Shown here in pieces: positions 43,628 to 50,669 of a DNA stretch of 64,000 bases. The position numbers were made by a program, and so were the translations under genes. Numbering within the stretch: position 1 is the stretch's first letter; the number at the start of each line of letters is the position of its first letter. Under the pieces are notes generated by a model, which worked only from the letters and a program-made list of their open reading frames with translations, did not search any database and had not been told where the DNA came from. Source of the stretch: Chitinophagaceae bacterium (GTDB lineage Bacteria > Bacteroidota > Bacteroidia > Chitinophagales > Chitinophagaceae); contig CANFHA010000014.1 of assembly GCA_947446645.1 (NCBI GenBank), positions 62,001-126,000 of the forward strand, read 5' to 3'.

Positions 43628-44338
43628 ATGAAAAAAACAAGATCATTTATTGTAACCGCTCTTATCACCTTATTGGCTTTCGGCGCTACCTTATATAATA
43701 CATCTTGCAATAAAGACCGCTGCAATAATGTAACCTGCCAGAACGGCGGTACCTGCGTGAACGGATACTGCAGCTGCCCCACCGGATATGAAGGCGATAA
43801 CTGCGAGATAAAGATAAAGACTACCATAGAATACTGGAACCATGGCCATACCGATATAACACTGACGCTGAATAACTATGCGTATACTGTGCCGGCCGGC
43901 CGCTCCAAAGGGTTTGAAGGCGCCTATGGCGATACACTGCAGGGCAATGGCTATACACATGGTCCATATGGGGTGCAGGTAAACTGGGACACCATAATGA
44001 ACATCTTCCCGGTAAACGGCAAGGTGGTTGTAGACCTGAACGTACCTGCTAAATACTTTTACCTGTACGTGGTTAATGACAGCGCATCAGGACCATTAAA
44101 GTACTTTGTAGTAAATAAAAATGTTGTAGGCCTGGGTGTGCAGCAGAGCATTATTCTTCCTCCACCATACCTGGCTTACCAGTCATCTATAGAGCTGGGC
44201 TATTTTAACGCGGTAGATAGCAGTAATTTGTACATCAAGTCGGCGGCAAATGACGGCGAGTGGCTTTTCTCACGCTCACGCGGCAATTTCCCACTGCCTA
44301 TGACAGAAAACCAGACGGTGACGATAATAGCGAATTAA
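43628..44338 (+). CDS. exported protein with EGF-like domain
   Basis: 236 residues. Signal peptide with lipobox-like end (TALITLLAFGATLYNTSC). The next 35 residues hold a textbook EGF-like module: CNNVTCQNGGTCVNGYCSCP then TGYEGDNCE, six cysteines in the C-x4-C-x5-C-x4-C-x-C-x8-C style. The remaining 170 residues are beta-rich and unrecognised. EGF modules are mainly eukaryotic but also found in some Bacteroidota surface lipoproteins. Probably a cell-surface or outer-membrane lipoprotein. Ended by the hairpin at 44394. Confidence 0.75.
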   Translation: MKKTRSFIVTALITLLAFGATLYNTSCNKDRCNNVTCQNGGTCVNGYCSCPTGYEGDNCEIKIKTTIEYWNHGHTDITLTLNNYAYTVPAGRSKGFEGAYGDTLQGNGYTHGPYGVQVNWDTIMNIFPVNGKVVVDLNVPAKYFYLYVVNDSASGPLKYFVVNKNVVGLGVQQSIILPPPYLAYQSSIELGYFNAVDSSNLYIKSAANDGEWLFSRSRGNFPLPMTENQTVTIIAN

Positions 44339-44393
44339 ATTTCACGTTGCACTTCGGCTCTCTTGTTTGAGGAGAAGTGCGACTAAAGCTTAT

Positions 44394-44437
44394 AAAAAGA
44401 GAGCGGGGTTGATTCGATCAACCCCGCTCTCTTTTTA
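44394..44437. terminator. bidirectional terminator, 20-bp perfect stem
   Basis: AAAAAGAGAGCGGGGTTGAT with loop TCG and its exact complement. A and T runs lie on both sides, between the EGF-like gene (+) and dnaE (-). Very strong. Confidence 0.95.
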
Positions 44438-44450
44438 TACCCATCTGCTA

Positions 44451-47400
44451 TCAGGCTTTATCAAGCGAGTAGCGTATGTCTTCTTCATGCTCTGCCAGGT
44501 ACTGGATGAGCTCATCGTTAACCTCTATCTTACGGTTTTGCGATTTCAGCTTCACTTCGTTACCATCCCAGTCTATAATATGGACGGTAAGCTCTGTAGC
44601 GCCTGGGTATTTTTTCATATTCTCCTCCAGGAAGGTCACAAATTCCCGGTTCACCTTTATGAGCGGCAGGGACAGATGTATCTTCTTCGTAAGCACCTTG
44701 CGCACCTCATCCAGCAGCATCATATTCTGTATCTGGAATTCCATGGTGCCGGGGCGGTATTTGTGCTCGTCATACACGCCTTGTATCATCAGTTTCTGGC
44801 CATTTACCAAGTAGTTGCCATACTGCACGTAGTTCTTTTCCCACAGCAGTATCTCCAGGTGGCCTGAATAGTCATTGATGGTGAGCTTACCAAATTTACT
44901 ACCCTTCTTGGTGGTCATGTGACCTACGTCGGTTACAAAGCCCGCTATGCGTATGTTGCGACCCCGGTTTATGTCAAGATCGGCCACGGGTGTCATGCCA
45001 TAGTTGTCCATCTCAAACTTAAACCCATCCAGCGGGTGGGCGCTGAGGTAGATGCCTACCACTTCCTTCTCGCGGTCCAGCAGCTCGGGCAAGCCCCACT
45101 TTTCGCACTCGGGTATGAGCGGCGGCTTTACCTCGGGCATAGTAGCCTCACCAAACAGGCTGTTGGTAGCCATAGATGAGCTGGCCTGGAACTGGTTGCC
45201 AAAGCGCACCAGCCTTTCCAGCCCCGTTATAGGGTCGTTTGGCGGCGCATAGAAATACTGCGCCCTGTGCAGCTGGGCGGCAAAGCAATCCAGCCCGCCG
45301 GCAAGGACCAGGCTTTCCATTGATTTCTTATTTACGGTGCGTTGGTTTACGCGCTTTATAAAGTCGTATACGGTAAGGTAAGGACCATTGGCCTCGCGCT
45401 CCAGCACTATATCGTCTACCGCGGCCTCGCCCACTCCTTTTATGGCATTGAGCCCAAAGCGCACCACATTTTCCTTGGCCACAGCAAAGCCCTTGAGGCT
45501 TTCATTTACATCCGGACCAAGCACCTGCAGACCCATGCGCTGGCACTCCTCCATGTAAAACTTGATCTTTTCAATATTGCCCTGGTTATTGAGCACGGCG
45601 GCCATATACTCTGCCGGGTAGTGCGCTTTGAGGTAGGCGGTCTGGTAGGCCACAAGGGCATAACAGGTAGAGTGAGATTTGTTGAAGGCGTATTGTGCAA
45701 AGGCTTCCCAGTCGGTCCATATCTTCTGGAGCTTGTCCTCGGGGTGGCCTTTATCTTTTGCACCCTTTATGAACTTCTCCTTCATCTTATCCAGCACAGC
45801 CTTCTGCTTCTTGCCCATTGCCTTGCGCAGCACATCGGCATCGCCCTTGCTGAAGCCGCCAATACTCTGCGACAGCAGCATCACCTGTTCCTGGTACACG
45901 GTAATACCATAGGTATCGCCCAGGTATTCCTCCATCTCCGGTATATCGTAAGAGATGGGTTCCTGGCCGTGCTTACGCTTTATATAGTTAGGTATATACT
46001 CCATGGGGCCCGGACGGTACAGGGCATTCATGGCTATAAGATCGTCAAATTTATCGGGCTTAAGGTTGATCAGGTGCTTTTGCATGCCCGCACTTTCAAA
46101 CTGGAAAGTGCCATTGGTATCGCCTGCCTGGTAGAGCTCGTAGGTCTCCTCATCATCGAGCGGCAGGGTATCTATATCTATTTCGAGGCCATAATTCCTT
46201 TTTATCAGCGCCAGCGCATCTTTTATAATGGTAAGGGTCTTCAGACCCAGGAAGTCCATCTTAATAACGCCGGCATTTTCTATCACATTACCCTCATATT
46301 GGGTAATGAGCGAGTCCACATCCTTGGCCATGAATACTGGCAGCAGATCGGTAAGGTCGCTGGGGGCTATGATGATGCCAGCGGCATGTATGCCGGTGTT
46401 GCGCACAGAGCCTTCCAGCTTCTCGGCATTTCGCAGCACCTCGCCGTGCAGGCTTTGCTGCCCCAGTATCTCGCGCAGCTTCATCACCCACTCTATTTCC
46501 TCTGAGCCAAGGCCTTCTTTCTGGTCCAGGCTACCCTCCCCTTTCAGCTCGGCGCGCAGCAGACGCTTCAGGCTTATGCCCGGCCGCTCCGGCACCAGCT
46601 TGGCCAGCGCATTGCTTTCGCTCAGCGGCAGGTCCATAACACGGGCCACGTCCTTTATACTGCTCTTGGCGGCCATGGTGCCATAGGTGACTATCTGTGC
46701 TACCTGGTTCTTGCCATACTTCTGCACCACATAGTCTATCACCTTCTGGCGGCCTACGTCGTCAAAGTCGGTGTCAATATCGGGCATGCTCTTACGGTCG
46801 GGGTTCAGGAACCTCTCGAACAGCAGTTTGTACTTTATGGGGTCAATATTGGTAATGCCTATGCAGTAGGCCACGGCAGAACCCGCAGCCGAGCCACGGC
46901 CGGGGCCTATGAACACACCCATGTTGCGCCCCTCCTTAATGAAATCGCTAACGATAAGGAAGTAGCCCGCAAAACCCATGGTGCGGATGGTGAACAGCTC
47001 AAACTTCAGCCGCTCCTCCACCTCAGCAGTTATCTCTACATAGCGCTTCTTTGCTCCCTCCCAGGTTATATGTTCTAGGAAGGCGTTCTGGTCATCGTGA
47101 AACTCCGGCGGCACCTTAAAGTGCGGCAGCAGAATATCGCGCTCCAGCTTCAGCGGCTTTATCTTTTCCAGCACCATATTGGTATTATCCAGTGCCTGTG
47201 GCAGATCGCTGAATATGGTTCCCATTTCTTCTGTATTCTTAAAGTAGAACCTGTCGCTGGGGAATGCGAAACGGCCACCCTTCGGCTGGGTTTCATCATC
47301 ATCGCCCAGCTCTTTCCACTTTGGGTCGGCCTGCTTGGATCCGGTGTTTATGCACAGCAGTATATCGTGCGCATTGGCATCGGTCTGGTCTACGTAGTGA

Positions 47401-48068
47401 CTGTCATTGCTCGCAATGATGGGCACATTGAATTTTTCTGCAAAGCGCAGCAGCACCTGGTTCACCTTGTCCTGGTCGCCTATGCCGTGGCGCTGCAGCT
47501 CTATGAAGTAGTCATCGCCAAATAGATCCAGCCACCATTTAAACACCTTCTCCCCTTCGGCCTCGCCCTTGCGCAATATGGTGCGCGGCACCTCGGCGGC
47601 AAGGCAGCAGGTAGTGGCAATAAGCCCTTCGTGATATTTTAGTATCAGTTCCTTATCTATACGGGGGTACTTGCTGTACAGCCCCTCCATATAGCCCAGT
47701 GAGCATAGCTTCACCAGGTTCTTATATCCTATCTCGTCCTTCGCCAGCAGCAGCTGGTGGTAACGCAGGTCTTTATCGTCTTTAGAGAATTGCCGCTTGT
47801 GCCGGTTGTCTACCAGGTAAAACTCGCAGCCTACAACTGGCTTCACTTCCGGCTCCTCTATATCCTTGCCCTCAGGTGTTTTGCCCACCACTTTTTTCTT
47901 CTTCCACGCCTCGGCCACAAAGTCGAACGCACCAAACATATTGCCATGGTCTGTGATGGCCATAGCGGGCATACCATCTTTGCGCGCCTTATCAAAAAGC
48001 TTCGAAATATTGGAAGCCCCATCGAGCAGGGAGAACTGGGTATGATTATGTAAGTGGGAGAATTTCAT
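44451..48068 (-). CDS. dnaE: DNA polymerase III subunit alpha
   Basis: 1205-residue replicative polymerase from the ATG at 48068; the track's GTG at 48083 adds MLQEP and is rejected. PHP domain first (FSHLHNHTQFSLLDGASNI), then the palm with PDIDTDFDD near residue 428 and GRGSAAGSAVAYCIGITNID. The fingers/beta-binding region includes YQEQVMLLSQSIGGFSKGDA and the HhH pair (GLNAIKGVGEAAVDD). The OB fold is near residue 1050 (IRIAGFVTDVGHMTTKKGSK). Its first 11 codons and upstream 97 bp are duplicated beyond hicBA at 48661-48791. Essential gene. Confidence 0.98.
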   Translation of the reverse strand: MKFSHLHNHTQFSLLDGASNISKLFDKARKDGMPAMAITDHGNMFGAFDFVAEAWKKKKVVGKTPEGKDIEEPEVKPVVGCEFYLVDNRHKRQFSKDDKDLRYHQLLLAKDEIGYKNLVKLCSLGYMEGLYSKYPRIDKELILKYHEGLIATTCCLAAEVPRTILRKGEAEGEKVFKWWLDLFGDDYFIELQRHGIGDQDKVNQVLLRFAEKFNVPIIASNDSHYVDQTDANAHDILLCINTGSKQADPKWKELGDDDETQPKGGRFAFPSDRFYFKNTEEMGTIFSDLPQALDNTNMVLEKIKPLKLERDILLPHFKVPPEFHDDQNAFLEHITWEGAKKRYVEITAEVEERLKFELFTIRTMGFAGYFLIVSDFIKEGRNMGVFIGPGRGSAAGSAVAYCIGITNIDPIKYKLLFERFLNPDRKSMPDIDTDFDDVGRQKVIDYVVQKYGKNQVAQIVTYGTMAAKSSIKDVARVMDLPLSESNALAKLVPERPGISLKRLLRAELKGEGSLDQKEGLGSEEIEWVMKLREILGQQSLHGEVLRNAEKLEGSVRNTGIHAAGIIIAPSDLTDLLPVFMAKDVDSLITQYEGNVIENAGVIKMDFLGLKTLTIIKDALALIKRNYGLEIDIDTLPLDDEETYELYQAGDTNGTFQFESAGMQKHLINLKPDKFDDLIAMNALYRPGPMEYIPNYIKRKHGQEPISYDIPEMEEYLGDTYGITVYQEQVMLLSQSIGGFSKGDADVLRKAMGKKQKAVLDKMKEKFIKGAKDKGHPEDKLQKIWTDWEAFAQYAFNKSHSTCYALVAYQTAYLKAHYPAEYMAAVLNNQGNIEKIKFYMEECQRMGLQVLGPDVNESLKGFAVAKENVVRFGLNAIKGVGEAAVDDIVLEREANGPYLTVYDFIKRVNQRTVNKKSMESLVLAGGLDCFAAQLHRAQYFYAPPNDPITGLERLVRFGNQFQASSSMATNSLFGEATMPEVKPPLIPECEKWGLPELLDREKEVVGIYLSAHPLDGFKFEMDNYGMTPVADLDINRGRNIRIAGFVTDVGHMTTKKGSKFGKLTINDYSGHLEILLWEKNYVQYGNYLVNGQKLMIQGVYDEHKYRPGTMEFQIQNMMLLDEVRKVLTKKIHLSLPLIKVNREFVTFLEENMKKYPGATELTVHIIDWDGNEVKLKSQNRKIEVNDELIQYLAEHEEDIRYSLDKA

Positions 48069-48165
48069 TGGTTCTTGCAGCACAATTGCCCACCCACGGC
48101 AGGCTCTTTCGGCGTCTTACAAAGTAACGAAAAAAGGGGGATGGGGGAAAATGGAGTTATCCACA
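48035..48165. repeat. direct repeat copy 1 (functional dnaE 5' end)
   Basis: 131 bp, 125 identical to 48661-48791 with no gaps, 626 bp apart. Includes the dnaE start (48068), its leader, a TTACTTTG -7-like box (CAAAGTAA on + at 48120-48127) and the AAGGGGGATGGGGG tract. Differences are six substitutions, five of them in a 25-bp stretch of the leader. Confidence 0.95.
48120..48127 (-). promoter_or_regulatory. dnaE -7 element (TTACTTTG)
   Basis: Seven of eight to TAnnTTTG; conserved exactly in the second repeat copy at 48746-48753. Implied leader is about 47 nt. Confidence 0.45.
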
Positions 48166-48170
48166 TATCC

Positions 48171-48413
48171 CTACTTCCAAAGCAACTTTATGATATCTTC
48201 TTTGCTCATGTTAAAGTGCACCGCTATATCTCCGACAATGGCAGAGAAAGTACCTATTTTTAACGGATCATGGTTTGGGATGGTAACATGATGCTCACCA
48301 TTCTGCATGGTGGTAAGGCGTATATGGCTTCCTACCTGCCGGGTTTCTTTATAGCCAAGCACTTTTAAAGACTTGATCAATTCAGAGGCGCTGATATCTC
48401 TTGGTAACCTCAT
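48171..48413 (-). CDS. hicA: HicA family toxin
   Basis: 80 residues, double-stranded-RNA-binding-like fold; family members cut mRNA. The catalytic His is in RQVGSHIRLTTMQNGEHHVT, and the N-terminal pattern is LIKSLKVLGYKE. Short but complete for the family. Overlaps the hicB stop by 4 bp (ATGA), so the pair is translationally coupled. The stop is only 103 bp upstream of the dnaE start, so readthrough into dnaE is likely unless stopped. Confidence 0.88.
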   Translation of the reverse strand: MRLPRDISASELIKSLKVLGYKETRQVGSHIRLTTMQNGEHHVTIPNHDPLKIGTFSAIVGDIAVHFNMSKEDIIKLLWK

Positions 48414-48613
48414 GCTGCGAATACTTCGTCTTTTACCACGTGCAAACGTATAAGCCGGGCTTTATTATCAGTATAATGGCAATGCACAGCCTCTTTCACG
48501 GCTACCCTAAGGGCCTCCATAGTTTCTGCCTCGGTAAATATAGATACACCCATTCCTTTGGCAATAAACCCTCCTTCCTCACTTTCCTCAACTAAAAAAA
48601 TAACCTCGTCCAT
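48410..48613 (-). CDS. hicB: HicB family antitoxin
   Basis: 67 residues: MDEVIFLVEESEEGGFIAKG, the partial RNase H fold typical of HicB, which binds and blocks HicA. No C-terminal DNA-binding (ribbon-helix-helix or HTH) domain is visible, so this is the short, single-domain form; regulation may rest elsewhere. Upstream of hicA, the order of the hicBA type. Preceded by the truncated dnaE leader copy at 48661-48791. Confidence 0.82.
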   Translation of the reverse strand: MDEVIFLVEESEEGGFIAKGMGVSIFTEAETMEALRVAVKEAVHCHYTDNKARLIRLHVVKDEVFAA

Positions 48614-48646
48614 TTGAGTCGCTTTTTACAAATTTAACGCATTTAT

Positions 48647-48694
48647 TTAAATCGAAGAGTACTGGGTATGATTATGTAAGTGGGAGAATTTCAT
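48647..48694 (-). pseudogene. 15-codon dnaE stub ahead of hicB
   Basis: The second repeat copy contains the dnaE ATG and 11 dnaE codons (MKFSHLHNHTQ), then four unrelated codons (YSSI) and TAA at 48647-48649. It ends 33 bp before the hicB ATG at 48613. It may be translated as a leader peptide from the copied promoter. Confidence 0.75.
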
Positions 48695-48791
48695 TGGCTC
48701 TTGCAGCACAATTTCCGACCCGCGGCGGGCCCTTTCGGCGTCTTACAAAGTAACGAAAAAAGGGGGATGGGGGAAAATGGAGTTATCCACA
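48661..48791. repeat. direct repeat copy 2 (dnaE 5' end upstream of hicBA)
   Basis: Matches 48035-48165 at 125 of 131 positions. Places the dnaE -7 box and leader (48746-48753) upstream of hicB on the minus strand. Homology breaks at dnaE codon 12. Confidence 0.95.
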
Positions 48792-48828
48792 GAATGGGGG
48801 GATTATGAAAATTGAGTTTTAACGTCCT

Positions 48829-48862
48829 CGGCGAGTCTCCGCTCCTTCAGCGGGACTCGCCG
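48829..48862. repeat. strong hairpin
   Basis: CGGCGAGTC-T-CCGCT / AGCGG-GACTCGCCG, 14-bp stem with one bulged base and loop CCTTC. No T tail. Lies in the accessory island. Confidence 0.6.
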
Positions 48863-48980
48863 ATACTCGCGCTGGGAACAAAGACAAATGCCTCAGTATC
48901 CTGATGCCGCCGGGGCCTGCGAAGGGCAGAGACACTGCAGGGTACGAAATAACCATATCCACGGCGCTCCCATTATGCTA

Positions 48981-49080
48981 TTAGTGTACTACCGCAAACG
49001 GCTTCGTCAATATGCTCTTGTTGCCGGTTATCCTGAAGAAGTAATTGCCTGTTGACAGTGCGCTTAAATTCACCTGCTGG
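48981..49080 (-). pseudogene. orphan T9SS C-terminal sorting-domain fragment
   Basis: On the minus strand the frame reads QQVNLSALSTGNYFFRITGN, then KSILTKPFAVVH and a stop at 48981. This is the end of a type A sorting domain (strand, SxGxYFxxI, Gly-Asn turn, then a final KxxVV-like strand). About 33 codons are left. Just upstream the frame passes into the REP palindrome at 49093, so the rest of the secreted protein gene is lost. No other part of it is found in the island. Confidence 0.65.
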
Positions 49081-49092
49081 CATATTCTGAGG

Positions 49093-49127
49093 TTCCGCCG
49101 TTGTTGGTGTTCTTCACCAATAACGCT
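49093..49127. repeat. REP palindrome, left copy
   Basis: TTCCGCCGTTGTTGGTGTTC then TTCACCAA... Stem TTGGTG/CACCAA around loop TTCTT. It is the exact inverse of the right copy at 49801-49828 over 28 bp. Confidence 0.85.
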
Positions 49128-49151
49128 CGCTCCGGGCAGGCAACACTGGGG

Positions 49152-49670
49152 CTACATAAGGCAAGAGGTCAATATGCCGCGAGCATCTACGGCTAGAGAA
49201 TAATAAGATGCACTGCTGTATTTATAGTCTTCGGGCTGCGAGCATAGTGCGGCTTTCACGGGATTATTGTGAATGTAGTCGAGTTTCTGTTTCATCACGT
49301 CTTCACTCCATAACTCAACTGTTAATGGATTTCTTTCCCATACCTGATGTTTGCGATCCCTGGCACCAACGTAGAGCTCATTCAGTAAATCGGGGTTATT
49401 ATTCCTGAGGTCTTTCAACACCATCTGTGCTGTGAATTTCAGAAAGTCGCGCTGCACATCTTCACGTTTGTGCGGGTTAATGATGTGCCACAGAATATGA
49501 AGATGGTTGCTCATGATCACATAGGCATGTAGGTGTATCCTCTTATTTGCTACAAGGTATTGCAGAGTATCGAGGATAATGTCCTTGTAGCGGTCATTGG
49601 CAAGCAGGTGTTTCCACTCCAGTATGGTGGCGGTGAAGAAGTGAAGTTCATATTTCTTGCCCGATGGCAT
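49152..49670 (-). CDS. REP-associated tyrosine transposase (RAYT, Y1_Tnp family)
   Basis: 172 residues from the ATG at 49670 (MPSGKKYELHFFTATILEWK); the track extension is translated REP DNA. HUH motif in HAYVIMSNHLHILWH and the catalytic Tyr in KQKLDYIHNNPVKAALCS, as in IS200-like enzymes and TnpA-REP proteins. Flanked by three inverted REP copies (49093, 49737, 49801), which marks it as a RAYT, able to cut and join such palindromes. Full length. It lies within the accessory island next to hicBA. Confidence 0.88.
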   Translation of the reverse strand: MPSGKKYELHFFTATILEWKHLLANDRYKDIILDTLQYLVANKRIHLHAYVIMSNHLHILWHIINPHKREDVQRDFLKFTAQMVLKDLRNNNPDLLNELYVGARDRKHQVWERNPLTVELWSEDVMKQKLDYIHNNPVKAALCSQPEDYKYSSASYYSLAVDARGILTSCLM

Positions 49671-49736
49671 GTGGCATCTTTTAGAACTAAGATACGTTGC
49701 ATTTGAGAATTCCGGGGTGAGTAGTCCTACGCGAGT

Positions 49737-49775
49737 GATGTTGGTGAAGAACACCAACATCGGCGGGAAACAAAG
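49737..49775. repeat. REP palindrome, right copy 1
   Basis: TGTTGGTGAAGAACACCAAC followed by ATCGGCGGG; same core as the left copy in inverse orientation. 64 bp from the next copy. Confidence 0.8.
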
Positions 49776-49797
49776 TTGCATTACGTGTCCTGCGGGA

Positions 49798-49829
49798 GCG
49801 TTGTTGGTGAAGAACACCAACAACGGCGG
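49798..49829. repeat. REP palindrome, right copy 2
   Basis: TTGTTGGTGAAGAACACCAA then CAACGGCGGAA; inverse of the left copy over 28 bp. The three copies bracket the RAYT gene like a BIME. Confidence 0.85.
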
Positions 49830-50124
49830 AATCGACAGTAGGTTTTATATCATTTCTGTAATGAATTGCTACAGAACGCGGCTTTTTACTTAGCCCCGCT
49901 TTCGGCCGCTGTTAGTATTCTTCACAGTTTTGCGTAGTATTCTAAAAAAAAGATAAACAAAATCGTTAGGTGTATGTCTCCGAATGCGTCCCAGCGGAGC
50001 GCAATCTTGCTGTGTATGGACAAACTCACCACGAGCAGGTTGCGCCACTACGGGGCGCTATATTAGGAGATCATGTATTACTACAAAGAGGTGGCCGCCT
50101 ACGGGGCAAAAACATGCAATTTTG
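49830..50124. other. intergenic tract after the RAYT island
   Basis: About 295 bp without a gene. It contains CGGCCGCTGTTAGTATTCTT then CACA, which may be a decayed REP end, and scattered CG-rich text (CCCAGCGGAGCGCAATCTTG). No RNA gene recognised. Confidence 0.35.
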
Positions 50125-50556
50125 CTAATTCCCGGCCGGGTCAAATTCCACGATCCATTCAATGCCATATTTGTCCCTGAACATTGCGGCATAAGTGCCC
50201 CAGGGGCTGTCGCCGATGGGACCTTCAACAGTTCCGCCTGCAGACAATCCATTAAAGATCCTGTCTGCTTCTTCGCGGCTTTCTGTACTTACTGCTATTT
50301 TAGACCTATTCTCGTTTTCGTTTACCCGGCCCATAAATGCGGGCACATCATTGGCTATTAACGCATTGTTTTTGCCAATGGGCAAAGCAATGTACATTAT
50401 CTTATCCGTCTCATTTGCCGGAACCTGAGATTCATCGCTTGCAAGGTCGCTGAAACGAACAACTTTTGTGAACGCTCCGCCAAAAACTGATTTGTAAAAA
50501 GTGAATGCCTCTTCGGCATTGCCATTGAAATTGATCCAGGGGTTGATTGCTTTCAT
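50125..50556 (-). CDS. VOC family protein (PhnB-like)
   Basis: 143 residues, vicinal-oxygen-chelate fold of the glyoxalase/bleomycin-resistance/PhnB class. Early motif INPWINFNGNAEEAFTFYKS, then VFGG; later SREEADRIFNGLSAGGTVEG, SPWGTYAAMFRDKYGIEWIV, the pattern of PhnB-type demethylmenaquinone methyltransferase-like proteins. Substrate unknown. Start at the ATG at 50556. Normal length. Confidence 0.88.
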   Translation of the reverse strand: MKAINPWINFNGNAEEAFTFYKSVFGGAFTKVVRFSDLASDESQVPANETDKIMYIALPIGKNNALIANDVPAFMGRVNENENRSKIAVSTESREEADRIFNGLSAGGTVEGPIGDSPWGTYAAMFRDKYGIEWIVEFDPAGN

Positions 50557-50669
50557 AATTTTAGATGATTGAATTTTCTTGTTATCACTTACCCATTACC
50601 GGTGGTATGCTAAATGAAATACAAGATACAAAACGTAACCATTGGGCAAATCTCCGGATCAGGACTTTC

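Noticed and set aside
45342-46505. 387-residue ORF on the plus strand inside dnaE
   Set aside because: Long only because dnaE codon use leaves the opposite frame open; His/Leu/Tyr-rich with no recognisable motif, while the dnaE frame shows all polymerase motifs.
49671-49823. N-terminal extension of the transposase ORF (MLVFFTNNAP...)
   Set aside because: This is the REP palindromes read as protein; the family start MPSGKKYEL is at 49670.
49830-50124. tRNA or small RNA in the gap after the RAYT island
   Set aside because: No cloverleaf or T-loop pattern; only REP-like remnants.
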